A stretch of DNA of 64,000 nucleotides from Pseudobutyrivibrio sp. OR37 (GCF_900113655.1 NZ_FOQF01000015.1:18495-82494), one strand, 5' to 3'. Counted from the first letter of the stretch, positions 21,662-30,146 are shown. The notes: generated by a model not told the origin, from the letters alone. Numbers and translations: made by a program.

Positions 21662-24478
21662 TTATTTGTCAGAATTCTTAATTTTTTTATTTTTTACTTT
21701 TCTTCTATTTATAGTAACCATTCCAGCAATTGTTCCAGCAATTGTTCCCCCAATACCTAAACCACCGTACAACCATGGTTTTCCACTGTTTTCAGTCTTT
21801 CCAGCTGCCAAAGGAGCTTCCTCATCAGCGATAGTAATTGTTTCGTCGGATTTTACCTGCTCGCTATCCATACCAGCATAAGCAACTGTTGATTCTTCTA
21901 CGAAATCAGCTTCCTCATCCAACTTAACAGCAAGTGGAACCTGCTCATCAAGTCCCATTGCTGGCACCTGTGCATCCACTACTGTATGAACCTCTGTCTC
22001 TAAATCACTTACCTGTGTAGCCACTAAAGCTGCACTAGAATAAGAAATATTCTCTATGTACGTATTGCTTGCTGCTCTTTCTTTTGCTAATCTTTCGCTT
22101 TCTAATGCAAGACTTTCACTCTCACTTGCGCTGATTGATTCACTAATACTTGCTGATTCACTTAAGCTCATTGATTCACTTAAGCTTACTGATTCACTTA
22201 AGCTTACTGATTCACTTAAGCTTACTGATTCACTCAGTCTTGTTGACTCACTTAAGCTCATTGATTCACTTAAGCTTGCTGCTGTACTTTCGCTTGCACT
22301 GATTGACTCACTCAATCTTGTTGATTCACTCATGCTTGCTGCTGTACTTTCACTTGCACTGATTGACTCGCTTAGTCTTGTTGACTCACTTAAGCTCATT
22401 GACTCGCTCAGGCTTGCTGCTGTACTTTCACTTGCGCTGATTGACTCGCTTAGTCTTGTTGACTCACTTAAGCTCATTGATTCACTTAAGCTTGCTGCTG
22501 TACTTTCACTTGCACTGATTGACTCGCTCAGGCTTGTTGATTCACTTAAGCTCATTGATTCACTTAAGCTTGCTGCTGTACTTTCACTTGCACTGATTGA
22601 CTCACTTAGTCTTGTTGACTCACTTAAGCTTGTTGATAATGATGCACTTAATGACTCACTAATAGAAGTACTCATAGATGTAGAAGTAGAAGCAAGCTCA
22701 CTGGCTCTCTCTGAAAGTGATGTTACTTCACTTCTCTGGGCATGATATTCATCTCTTCCCTTGTTGAAATCATCAAGAGTGAAATATTTATAGCCCTTAA
22801 CTCCGAAGTTTCCATCCTTGCTCTGGTTCTTTGCATTGATGTAGCTATCTGTTCCATCGTTTGCCTTTGAAACAAATCTGTGGTCAAAGCTATTGCCATA
22901 AGTTGGTAAACTTTCTTCTGTATATAATGTAATTTTTATATCTCTATACCAGTTAAACAGATTGCTCCAGAATGAATCATATAATGCTGTAAGAGTATAT
23001 GTACCATCACTATTGGCTGTGATTGAAGATTTACCGTAGTCGTATTCCACATCACCAATCTTTAATGCTACATATTTTCCAAAGAAACCGCTCTTTTTTT
23101 CAAGTCTTATAGCCTTACCATCTTCAGTCACTAAAGTAGAAATAGTAGTTGCGCCTGTCTCAGTATCTGTTTTTACAATACCAAGTGTATTATCGCCCTC
23201 CGCGCTACTTCTGCAAACTCCGCCAAATCTAGCATTAGTATCTCCGTATTTAGGAGCCCACTTGCTTAAATCATGATAAATAGTTTCACTGTTTACATCC
23301 TTATAGATTCCAGACTCATATCCTGGGCTCTGCTCTTCTACTGTAGCAACCTTTGCTTCCTGATCATATTTCCATGCTGTTGTAAAAGTGCCATCCTCAT
23401 TGATAGTTACGTGAACATTATCTGCAACAGCTCTACCATTTACATAATACTGACAAACAGTAGTCTCTGTTCCATCTTCTGCAGTTACAGTTTTATAATC
23501 CCAAGTAAGAACTTCACCATTGCAATTAACGTATTCAGCAGTCTTTCTTACTACCATGATTCCGTCAACTACATAAGGGTTGTCATGCTGGCTGCCTCTT
23601 TCTGGACTATCATAGAAGCCAGATACTAAAGCATTTCCATCTGAATCAACTGTTACATAGTCAAAATAAGCGTACTTTGTTTCACCTGCTGCATCTATGT
23701 ATGTAACCTTAACGCTGTTTGTATCATAATCGCTAGAGTTCCAAGTGCTCTCAAGGATTTCTCCAACAATACCTTCCTGGTAGAAGGAATACTGAATCAA
23801 AAGATTTGCAAGCTTATCACCATATCCATAATAGTTATTAGAGTTAGAATCATGGTTAAGCCACTGACCTGATCTAATAGCATTATTCTGGGCATTCTTA
23901 AGCTCTACCCTTGCCTGCTCTATCTGATGAATTAAATCCTCAAGATATTCATCTTCAAGTCCTGCCTCTTCAAATGATGTGGAAGCTGCTGCATATTCTG
24001 AATCTGCCTCTGACATTGCTGTAGAAAGGCTGTCTAATTCACTTGCGAGCTCACTAGAAAGCTGTGCTGATTCTGATTCACTGGCTTCTGATGTGCTGGC
24101 CTCTGATGTGCTGGCCTCCGATGTGCTGGCCTCTGATGTGCTGGCCTCTGATTCACTTGATTCCGAAGCACTTGTCTCTGATTCACTAGCCTCTGATGTA
24201 GTGCTTTCCATATCCTTATTTACAAGCTGCGAATCTTCAAGATTAAGCTGTGCTTCTGTTTCTTCCTTGGCAGCTTCCATAGTTGTCTCTACTACTTCCT
24301 TAGCCTGTTGTTCTGTTACTTCTATAGTGAGCACTCCCTGTGCATTAGCTGTAGCTTCTTCCTCTCCAAGCTCTGCAGCATAAGCAAGATTTGCATCACC
24401 TAAAACAGATGCTCCACCAACTGTTGCACCTGTAATTGCAACTCCTTTTAATAAACTCTCAACTTTCTTTCTTGACAT
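21662..24478 (-). CDS. Serine-rich repeat glycoprotein 2 (accessory Sec substrate)
   Basis: A 938-residue predicted adhesin with the SRR layout: leader starting MSRKKVESLLKGVAITGATV and ending NLAYA near residue 34; a short Ser/Glu tract (about 85-145, with four or five TSEAS repeats); a non-repeat, probably ligand-binding domain (about 150-590, rich in beta strands); a long serine-rich repeat stalk (about 590-800); and a C-terminal helix (YGGLGIGGTIAGTIAGMVTI) with a very basic tail. An acidic DEEAPLAAG block precedes the helix where LPxTG would be expected, and no LPxTG is present. The ATG at 24478 with GAGAGG upstream is preferred to a TTG at 24496. It has its own promoter region with paired TTCTTGCCA boxes. 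Confidence 0.9.
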   Translation of the reverse strand: MSRKKVESLLKGVAITGATVGGASVLGDANLAYAAELGEEEATANAQGVLTIEVTEQQAKEVVETTMEAAKEETEAQLNLEDSQLVNKDMESTTSEASESETSASESSESEASTSEASTSEASTSEASTSEASESESAQLSSELASELDSLSTAMSEADSEYAAASTSFEEAGLEDEYLEDLIHQIEQARVELKNAQNNAIRSGQWLNHDSNSNNYYGYGDKLANLLIQYSFYQEGIVGEILESTWNSSDYDTNSVKVTYIDAAGETKYAYFDYVTVDSDGNALVSGFYDSPERGSQHDNPYVVDGIMVVRKTAEYVNCNGEVLTWDYKTVTAEDGTETTVCQYYVNGRAVADNVHVTINEDGTFTTAWKYDQEAKVATVEEQSPGYESGIYKDVNSETIYHDLSKWAPKYGDTNARFGGVCRSSAEGDNTLGIVKTDTETGATTISTLVTEDGKAIRLEKKSGFFGKYVALKIGDVEYDYGKSSITANSDGTYTLTALYDSFWSNLFNWYRDIKITLYTEESLPTYGNSFDHRFVSKANDGTDSYINAKNQSKDGNFGVKGYKYFTLDDFNKGRDEYHAQRSEVTSLSERASELASTSTSMSTSISESLSASLSTSLSESTRLSESISASESTAASLSESMSLSESTSLSESISASESTAASLSESMSLSESTRLSESISASESTAASLSESMSLSESTRLSESISASESTAASMSESTRLSESISASESTAASLSESMSLSESTRLSESVSLSESVSLSESVSLSESMSLSESASISESISASESESLALESERLAKERAASNTYIENISYSSAALVATQVSDLETEVHTVVDAQVPAMGLDEQVPLAVKLDEEADFVEESTVAYAGMDSEQVKSDETITIADEEAPLAAGKTENSGKPWLYGGLGIGGTIAGTIAGMVTINRRKVKNKKIKNSDK
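22107..22690 (-). repeat. Serine-rich repeat stalk of SRR2
   Basis: About five copies of a 26-residue (78-bp) unit containing ISASESTAAS-LSESMSLSES, plus shorter SLSESV repeats at the 3' end. DNA units differ by only a few silent or single-residue changes (TRL/TSL), which indicates recent expansion. It is the predicted O-glycan-bearing stalk, not a CRISPR array: there are no unique spacers and the frame is kept throughout. Confidence 0.9.
24081..24165 (-). repeat. 15-bp tandem repeat in SRR2 N-terminal region
   Basis: The unit GATGTGCTGGCCTCT on the plus strand recurs four to five times with single-base changes and encodes the pentapeptide EASTS. It belongs to the first, short Ser-rich region of the adhesin. 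Confidence 0.8.
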
Positions 24479-24582
24479 AACGTACCTCTCAAACAAAAAA
24501 ACTGTTATAAAAAAACTATTATTTTCTTTCGCTAAGTTATACTATCACATTATTTAAGAAAATAAACAGTTTTTAATAACAG

Positions 24583-24613
24583 TTCTTGCCAAATTTCGGA
24601 CATTCTTGCCAAA
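24583..24613. promoter_or_regulatory. Paired TTCTTGCCA boxes upstream of SRR2
   Basis: Two identical TTCTTGCCAAA boxes start at 24583 and 24603, exactly 20 bp apart, 105-135 bp upstream of the SRR2 start. The same box pair with the same spacing occurs upstream of both pilus operons and the lone sortase, here in the opposite orientation. Confidence 0.55.
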
Positions 24614-24635
24614 ATTAAAAATATTTAATTATTAT

Positions 24636-25868
24636 TTACTCAGCTTCCAATTCACTGTCAAGCAATACACCATGAATTGTAAATCTTCTTCCTGATGATG
24701 AGCAGGTAGAAAGAGTCACAATTTTGTCAGAGGATTTAACCTCTAAATCCTCCACTCCCTTATAGGAATGTCTCTTAAGCTCATCAATATAATCCTGAAA
24801 TTCTGGTGAATCAGAATATGGTACGGTATAAACCCATGAAGCAGCATCAGTATCAAAATAAGAGAAAATCTCAAATCTCATCTTCCTCTCAGGGGTGATG
24901 ATCTGAAAATACTTGTGACTGTCATAGTAGCCCTCTTCGGATTTGTAATATTTCAGAGTTCCAAACATAGATAGATTTCTCATGTTGTGGCCATAGATAA
25001 TGCTGTGGCTATCAGAAAAATCAGGAAGATTGTAGCCCTCTAAAAATATAGAGCCAGCCTTTGCGTATTCCTTATTTATATCTGTTCTTAAATAAGCATC
25101 GTCATCTCCAGAATACATAATAGGATAGCTGATGTCTGTGCCCTCCACATATATCCATCCCGCCACATCAGGATTTATCTGAGTCAGCCCTGCGAAATCC
25201 ACATCAAGCATATCCTCCCAATCTGTAGTCTCTTCATACTGAAGCTGTTCATTTTTAAGCTCCGCATACAGCTGATTAGATTTCTCATATCCTAAGAATA
25301 TATAAATAAAGCCTGCCAGTGAGGAGAATACTATCACAAGGCCTGTCACAAGAATCACCTTTGGATTTATCTTTACGGCTTTTTCATATGTGGCTTTATC
25401 CTTTTTATCTTCACTTAAATAAGAAAGAACTGCTCCTACCACCAGCACTACTGCTGCCACCAGCTTTCCCACTGTATCTGTAAGCCAGGTGGCAATATTT
25501 CCGTAGATTGGGAAATGAGCTACCATTTTGCCAATAACATTTACATAGGCAACTGGATTAAAATCCGCAGCATTATTTGCATCACCCTTTGTAGCAATAA
25601 GCCTGTCCTCTGGATTAAGACCTACTATTCTGTGGGTTACAACGCTTGCCCCCGATTCAAAGGCTATAACATCCCCTTCAGCCAGCTCCTCGAAATCAAC
25701 ATTTTTTACATAGACAATGGAGCCAACTGAGATAGTAGGCTCCATTGATCCTGATATTACATTAAACGCCTGCACCCCAAAGGCCTTTGGGATTGCTATA
25801 GGTGCAATTGTAATGATAACCAATATTATTAATATATTACCGATGACTTTAAGAATCTTTGCATTCAT
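24636..25868 (-). CDS. SipW-type signal peptidase fused to class B sortase
   Basis: A 410-residue membrane protein joining two surface-processing enzymes. Residues 1-150 are an ER/SipW-type signal peptidase I: N-terminal helix (8-28), Ser41 in ISGSMEPT, His79 in VVTHRIVG, GDANN at 96-100, and a second helix (132-150). A third helix (170-192) leads into an extracytoplasmic class B sortase: DISYPIMYSGDDDAYLR (245-261), catalytic His294 in IIYGHNM, Cys389 in TLSTC and Arg394/395 in SGRRFTIHG. All key residues of both enzymes are present, so both halves should be active. It is the last gene of pilus operon A, 5 bp after its neighbour. Expected substrates are the nearby SipW-type proteins and the NPxTG proteins. 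Confidence 0.93.
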   Translation of the reverse strand: MNAKILKVIGNILIILVIITIAPIAIPKAFGVQAFNVISGSMEPTISVGSIVYVKNVDFEELAEGDVIAFESGASVVTHRIVGLNPEDRLIATKGDANNAADFNPVAYVNVIGKMVAHFPIYGNIATWLTDTVGKLVAAVVLVVGAVLSYLSEDKKDKATYEKAVKINPKVILVTGLVIVFSSLAGFIYIFLGYEKSNQLYAELKNEQLQYEETTDWEDMLDVDFAGLTQINPDVAGWIYVEGTDISYPIMYSGDDDAYLRTDINKEYAKAGSIFLEGYNLPDFSDSHSIIYGHNMRNLSMFGTLKYYKSEEGYYDSHKYFQIITPERKMRFEIFSYFDTDAASWVYTVPYSDSPEFQDYIDELKRHSYKGVEDLEVKSSDKIVTLSTCSSSGRRFTIHGVLLDSELEAE

Positions 25869-25873
25869 ATAGA

Positions 25874-26905
25874 TCAGTTCTTCTCTCTCTTTTCCTTCTC
25901 TGTTCGTACTGCTGCAATCACAAAGATAAGAATGAGTACTACTCCAAGAATAGCGATTAATAAACTATATCTACGCAAAAACTCATGCTCAGCATCATCA
26001 TCCAATATGCCTTTTGCAGGGTCTTCATCTGGTATATCTACCACATCTTCTCTTGCAGCTGGTACATCCTCATCTTGTATCTCTTCTACATTTTCCGCTA
26101 CTTCGTCGTTTTGGTCAACTGCATTTTGATTATTTGTAGTAGGTGTATTATCTCTATTATTTACTACTCCGCCTTCATCCGCTGGATTTGGATTTTCTGT
26201 AGGCTGATAGATAATGCTATCCTGCCCCTTTACTGTGCTGTACTCAGTTCTGCTATCGTTTACATAAGTGGTACTTCCGCTTGGTGTCTTTGCCTTGGTA
26301 TAAGTAAATTCGATAATCTGATTTTCCTTTAAGGATTCGATATGATAATTATTTACCTTTGGTGTATAGCCATCAATATATTTATATGGAACGTAAACCT
26401 CCTCGCCTAAGCCTCCATAATAGGTTACAGCTTCTGCCAATGGGTTTCCACCTTCATCACTATACTTTACCTGGTAAGGAACCACTGTTCCTACTCCGTA
26501 GGCTATTACATAAGAATCATCCTTAGTTACTGTAAATGCAGATTGAGTGCTTGAAGTATTGTCACCACTTCTTCTACAACCCTTAACATAATACTTGGCA
26601 ACCTCTGAATCAGCCTTTTCAATCTTTACTGCATCCTTTGGATTGAAAACTATCGCATCATTATAGTTTAGATTTTTAACTGTTACGCAATCACCAGACA
26701 CTGATATCTCAGCCTCTGGATTGCTTACATTCAAATATGAACCATAATCTGATTTGAAGCTTGCCCCCTCATCACCTGAGCCACCTATAATGAAACTGAT
26801 TTTATAAGTGTAGCCTGCCTCTGCCTTTGTGCTAATTGTCATTGTCATTAAAAGCATTAATAGAATCATCAGAAGAGAGCTTCCTATTTTTTTTATCTTA
26901 TTCAT
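25874..26905 (-). CDS. Internal start: MucBP-like membrane-anchored surface protein (343 aa)
   Basis: Translation from the internal ATG at 26905 gives a 343-residue protein matching the free-standing paralogue at 36709-37788 along its length: signal peptide 1-30, a domain with NYNDAIVFNPKDAVKIEKAD, AYGVGTVVPYQVKYSD and VYVPYKYIDGYTP, a long polar linker with the acidic block EIQDEDVPAARED, and a C-terminal transmembrane helix (LLIAILGVVLILIFVIAAV) with a basic tail. There is no LPxTG. This start is nested in the longer frame; the strong ribosome site suggests that it is used. Confidence 0.65.
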   Translation of the reverse strand: MNKIKKIGSSLLMILLMLLMTMTISTKAEAGYTYKISFIIGGSGDEGASFKSDYGSYLNVSNPEAEISVSGDCVTVKNLNYNDAIVFNPKDAVKIEKADSEVAKYYVKGCRRSGDNTSSTQSAFTVTKDDSYVIAYGVGTVVPYQVKYSDEGGNPLAEAVTYYGGLGEEVYVPYKYIDGYTPKVNNYHIESLKENQIIEFTYTKAKTPSGSTTYVNDSRTEYSTVKGQDSIIYQPTENPNPADEGGVVNNRDNTPTTNNQNAVDQNDEVAENVEEIQDEDVPAAREDVVDIPDEDPAKGILDDDAEHEFLRRYSLLIAILGVVLILIFVIAAVRTEKEKREKN

Positions 26906-27739
26906 ATTAAGCTCCTCCTTTTTGTCTTTTTCCAATTTGAAATAGATAACAACCAGCATAATTCCAAGGAACATTGCTATAGTACAAAGAATTATTGGTA
27001 ATAGAGAATCGCCTGTTACTGGATTTGGATTTCCTCCTGCCTGAGGAACCTTAGGCTCGTCTATGGCAACTACCTGAACACCTCCCGGAGTGGTATATAC
27101 TACATGATTTACTGTTGTATTTGTAACCACATTGTTCTGTGGCTTAACCACCTTTTCTGCCCCAAACTTTAAATCTAAGGTTGCCAGCTTTTTCATATAG
27201 TTGTTGTCCTGAGAATTACCATCAAGCTTTACTGTAATAATGATGGTTCCAGTCTGACCATTGGTGAGTCTTCCTACATTAAAATATGGTACCTTTCCGC
27301 TTTCAAGATTTCCAACTGCCTGTTTTAAACCAACAACTGTATTATTATCTCCACCTACAGTTTCACTATCATGGATAACAGTTTCCTGATTTCCTACCTT
27401 ATAAGAAAGCTTATAGGTATAAGCACCACCTGCTGCATTGCTTTGTCCCCCACCAATGCTTTTTTCTTCCAGTGAATTGATTACATCTGTACTTACATAA
27501 AAATCTGATGTAGTTCCAGAAGCGTTTTTATAATTCACTTCAAAGGAAATTGTATCTCCTGGCATTGCACTGGTGATGGTAGACTTGCTTACATCATAGT
27601 CTGAACTAAACTTTTTACCATCATAGGTTACAGTCCAACCAGTGGTCTGTGTCTGTGCATTTACTACTGAAGTGTTTAACATTATTCCTACTCCCGCAAT
27701 AACAAGAGCAAGAAACAAACTACCTATTCTATTTTTCAT
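25874..27739 (-). CDS. Fused NPxTG-anchored protein plus MucBP-like membrane protein (internal start kept)
   Basis: A single 621-codon frame covers what are two genes in operon B. Residues 1-278: signal peptide (1-29), a beta-rich domain (WTVTYDGKKFSSDYDV; ETVGGDNNTVVGLKQ; VKLDGNSQDNNYMKKLATLD), sorting signal NPVTG (239-243), hydrophobic helix and basic tail. Residue 279 is an ATG (26905) with its own ribosome site AAGGAGGAGCTTAAT, a second signal peptide (KIKKIGSSLLMILLMLLM), then a beta domain, a MucBP-like module (VPYQVKYSDEGGNPLAEAVT; YVPYKYIDGYTP), an acidic linker and a C-terminal helix. The paralogues at 37790-38617 and 36709-37788 are separate genes, so here a stop codon has been lost. 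The second protein can still be made alone. Confidence 0.85.
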   Translation of the reverse strand: MKNRIGSLFLALVIAGVGIMLNTSVVNAQTQTTGWTVTYDGKKFSSDYDVSKSTITSAMPGDTISFEVNYKNASGTTSDFYVSTDVINSLEEKSIGGGQSNAAGGAYTYKLSYKVGNQETVIHDSETVGGDNNTVVGLKQAVGNLESGKVPYFNVGRLTNGQTGTIIITVKLDGNSQDNNYMKKLATLDLKFGAEKVVKPQNNVVTNTTVNHVVYTTPGGVQVVAIDEPKVPQAGGNPNPVTGDSLLPIILCTIAMFLGIMLVVIYFKLEKDKKEELNMNKIKKIGSSLLMILLMLLMTMTISTKAEAGYTYKISFIIGGSGDEGASFKSDYGSYLNVSNPEAEISVSGDCVTVKNLNYNDAIVFNPKDAVKIEKADSEVAKYYVKGCRRSGDNTSSTQSAFTVTKDDSYVIAYGVGTVVPYQVKYSDEGGNPLAEAVTYYGGLGEEVYVPYKYIDGYTPKVNNYHIESLKENQIIEFTYTKAKTPSGSTTYVNDSRTEYSTVKGQDSIIYQPTENPNPADEGGVVNNRDNTPTTNNQNAVDQNDEVAENVEEIQDEDVPAAREDVVDIPDEDPAKGILDDDAEHEFLRRYSLLIAILGVVLILIFVIAAVRTEKEKREKN

Positions 27740-27756
27740 TGCTTGCTCCTTTCTAA

Positions 27757-28485
27757 TTACTGAGTAGCTACATCTCCGATTTTAATAATCTTTCCATCAT
27801 CTACTGCATCACATTTTGCCTTAACGCCCCATGCCGCATAAATTGCATCTTCTGCATTATGTGTCTGTACTGCATCTGCCTGAAGCTGAATATATACAAA
27901 TTCTTCAGAATATAAATATTCAGTTTCTATAGATGTCTCGGTTTCTTTTGTAGAAACCAGATTTGTTATCTTGTTGTCTACACTTATACTCTTCAAAAAT
28001 TCTGCTTCTTTACCACAGCCTAAAGGTGTAAGCCTGTAGTATACAGCCTGTTCTGAGGTTCCTTCAGCTTTGTTTTCATACCAACCATCTGCCACCTCAA
28101 GGTTTATCAAGGATGGATCTAAATCTGTACTCTTTCCGTCCTTGTACCAACTCTTTCTAACGACTACTCGTACATATTCACTATAGCCAGTTGCTTCATT
28201 AGAGTTATTAACAAGCTTTACACTTTCTTTGTATTTCTTACCTATTTTAAAGGAATCATCCTTTGCTACCTCTGGGAAGGTTAGTCCACCCTGTTTCCCT
28301 ATGGTCACATAGCCATCATCTGTAAGCTCTTTAATCTCAACAGAGATTTCTGCAGTGGAGAAATTAACACTTTCTGCAGCTGATTGATAATCCATAGCTG
28401 CTCTTGTAGCTGAAATTGAACCAGCTGATATGATTAACAATCCTAATGCCAGAATAAGAAGAGGATTTTTATAAAATTTTTTCAT
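27757..28485 (-). CDS. TasA/CalY-like surface protein, SipW-type leader (operon A)
   Basis: A 242-residue secreted protein. The leader MKKFYKNPLLILALGLLIIS followed by AGSISATRAAMDYQS resembles the SipW-dependent leaders of TasA/camelysin-type fibre proteins. The mature part has FKIGKKYKESVKLVNNSN, YSEYVRVVVRKSWYKDGK and the C-terminal DAVQTHNAEDAIYAAWGVKA; the last block is nearly identical in the operon B paralogue (38629-39411). Two ATG codons lie behind GGAGGG; the second (28485), at proper spacing, is preferred over 28491. The predicted job is as a fibre subunit or fibre-base protein processed by the signal peptidase of 24636-25868. Confidence 0.75.
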   Translation of the reverse strand: MKKFYKNPLLILALGLLIISAGSISATRAAMDYQSAAESVNFSTAEISVEIKELTDDGYVTIGKQGGLTFPEVAKDDSFKIGKKYKESVKLVNNSNEATGYSEYVRVVVRKSWYKDGKSTDLDPSLINLEVADGWYENKAEGTSEQAVYYRLTPLGCGKEAEFLKSISVDNKITNLVSTKETETSIETEYLYSEEFVYIQLQADAVQTHNAEDAIYAAWGVKAKCDAVDDGKIIKIGDVATQ

Positions 28486-28497
28486 ATTCATCCCTCC

Positions 28498-28995
28498 TTA
28501 ATTTCCTGTACTGTAGCTATTTTCAGTGGCTACTACTGCATTCCAGTCAGCATAGGCTTTACCATCCTGATCATACAAAACCTTGGTTGCTTCCTGAACG
28601 ATGATTACATTAAAGCTGCCAGATAAGCTGTTGTTGATTCCAAGGATTAGCTGGCTTTCTGTAGCTGCCTTTGGAGCTAATGGTTTACTGTAATAGTAAT
28701 AACCATCATCGCCCTTGCTCCAGCCTTCCATTTCTGTAAGAGTAATTGTGCAGCTTTCTGGAGCCAGCGCCTTTGCCCTTACAAAAATGTCGTAATCGCC
28801 TGTGTTTGTGATAGTAATCTTCTTTGTCATGTTTTCCACTTTTTCATCAATCTTTGGAATACTATCACCTAGTTTTAATTTAATCTTTCCTTCAGTTGCC
28901 ACAGAGTCTGTGAAGTATGCCATGGCTGGCTTTACTGCATTTACGCTTATAAGCATTATGGCTGCAGCAACTACTAGACACCATTTTCTTTTCAT
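28498..28995 (-). CDS. TasA/CalY-like protein with AYFTD SipW-type signal (operon A)
   Basis: A 165-residue secreted protein. The leader ends VKPAMAYFTDS (Y27-F28-T29-D30), the hallmark of SipW-cognate substrates such as TasA and camelysin. The mature domain contains KITITNTGDYDIFVRAKALA, a jelly-roll-like strand pattern, and FNVIIVQEATKVLYDQDGKA near the C-terminus, almost identical to the operon B paralogue. It has no cell-wall sorting signal, so it is probably assembled non-covalently or secreted. It lies 4 bp after the pilin-like gene and 12 bp before the second TasA-like gene. Confidence 0.82.
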   Translation of the reverse strand: MKRKWCLVVAAAIMLISVNAVKPAMAYFTDSVATEGKIKLKLGDSIPKIDEKVENMTKKITITNTGDYDIFVRAKALAPESCTITLTEMEGWSKGDDGYYYYSKPLAPKAATESQLILGINNSLSGSFNVIIVQEATKVLYDQDGKAYADWNAVVATENSYSTGN

Positions 28996-28999
28996 ATTG

Positions 29000-30049
29000 C
29001 TACCTCACTCTCACTTCCTGCTTTACCCTCTGACCACTTTCATCAATCCAGAACAGTTCTCCGTCATCTTCAACGAATTCATTCACTGCACTTATTCCGC
29101 CTGTAATCATCTTGCCATCATAAGTATTTTCAAAGCTTGCTGTAGGTATTGCTTTGTCAGGATCAATTATGATACCTGTAACTGTTTTTTCTCCAACTGC
29201 CTCGTAGCTTGCTCCATCATATACTTCTGTAACAGTAACTACTGCCTGGGCTGGTATATTATCAATCTGCTTTGTTTTTGTTTCTGCTTTGTCAAACTCT
29301 ATCGTATATACGTTATCAAAAACCACGTTGTTATCTAGCTTTGCAACCACGCTGTAAACGAAACTTGCTTTATTATATGTTGAATTGTATTTATCTAATT
29401 TTTTACTGATTACAATGCTTCCAAATCTCTCTTTAGCTGTTGATTTAAGACTAAATTTAGGTGAATAATCCCATTCATCTGAACCCTGTTTAGATGTAAT
29501 ATATTCACTTGTTGGTGCCATTATCACGTAAGGAGTGAATTCGTATGTATATCTACTATCCTTTGTATTTTCTGGAACATATAGATATAAGCCTGCACCA
29601 CCTTCAATAGGTACGCTATCGGTATTTGCCTCTGTGATTATCTGATTTGAATTTTCTACCTTCACTCTTTTAAGCGATATTGTATTATCACTAGCTTGAT
29701 TAGCATCTTGTGCCTTTTTTACAATCTCTGTTTTAATCTGATCTACAGTAGGATTATTTCCGAGAATTCTTAAATCAATACCACTGTTTATAAACTTATC
29801 TGTAAGCTGTAATTCTCCTGTGGCATTCATGGTAGCTATTTTATAAATATCTACATTCAGTGTTCCTACAAAGTTCTTTGCAAAAACAGAGCTATCATTT
29901 TCATTAACCTCGGCAGTAAGCTTTACAGTAGCTGTGGTATCAACACGTTCTGCAGCCATTAAAGTATGGCCAAATATTAAGACGCTCATCAGTGCTGCCA
30001 CTGCTATCAAACCTATTAAGTTCTTGTGTATTACTATATTTCTTTTCAC
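29000..30049 (-). CDS. Pilin-like secreted protein without sorting signal (operon A)
   Basis: A 349-residue exported protein starting with GTG at 30049 behind AAGGGAGTCGCCA. The signal peptide (about 1-33, ending HTLMAA) is followed by a first domain (VDIYKIATMNATGELQLTDK) and a CNA_B/DUF5979-like beta domain (GSIVISKKLDKYNSTYNKAS; YTIEFDKAETKTKQIDNIPA; VTVTEVYDGASYEAVGEK). The C-terminus ends in a polar GGISAVNEFVEDDGELFWID segment with no LPxTG and no helix. It has a full-length paralogue at 39950-41002. It is a minor or linker pilin candidate, perhaps joined through an isopeptide bond or co-assembled with the TasA-like proteins. Confidence 0.72.
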   Translation of the reverse strand: MKRNIVIHKNLIGLIAVAALMSVLIFGHTLMAAERVDTTATVKLTAEVNENDSSVFAKNFVGTLNVDIYKIATMNATGELQLTDKFINSGIDLRILGNNPTVDQIKTEIVKKAQDANQASDNTISLKRVKVENSNQIITEANTDSVPIEGGAGLYLYVPENTKDSRYTYEFTPYVIMAPTSEYITSKQGSDEWDYSPKFSLKSTAKERFGSIVISKKLDKYNSTYNKASFVYSVVAKLDNNVVFDNVYTIEFDKAETKTKQIDNIPAQAVVTVTEVYDGASYEAVGEKTVTGIIIDPDKAIPTASFENTYDGKMITGGISAVNEFVEDDGELFWIDESGQRVKQEVRVR

Positions 30050-30146
30050 TGGCGACTCCCTTCCAAGCCACTAGGCCTTTTCATAATTTATTTATACATT
30101 GACTAGAACAAAGTATTTTAAGATGCTCTCTTCTAAGCAATGTATT

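Noticed and set aside
22107..22690. Array of near-identical repeats resembling a CRISPR
   Set aside because: The repeats are contiguous coding units with no unique spacers and no cas genes nearby.
22056..22745. A 229-codon plus-strand frame rich in Leu, Asp and Ser
   Set aside because: It is the exact antisense of the SRR2 serine repeat tract; the repeat keeps all frames open and there is no ribosome site.
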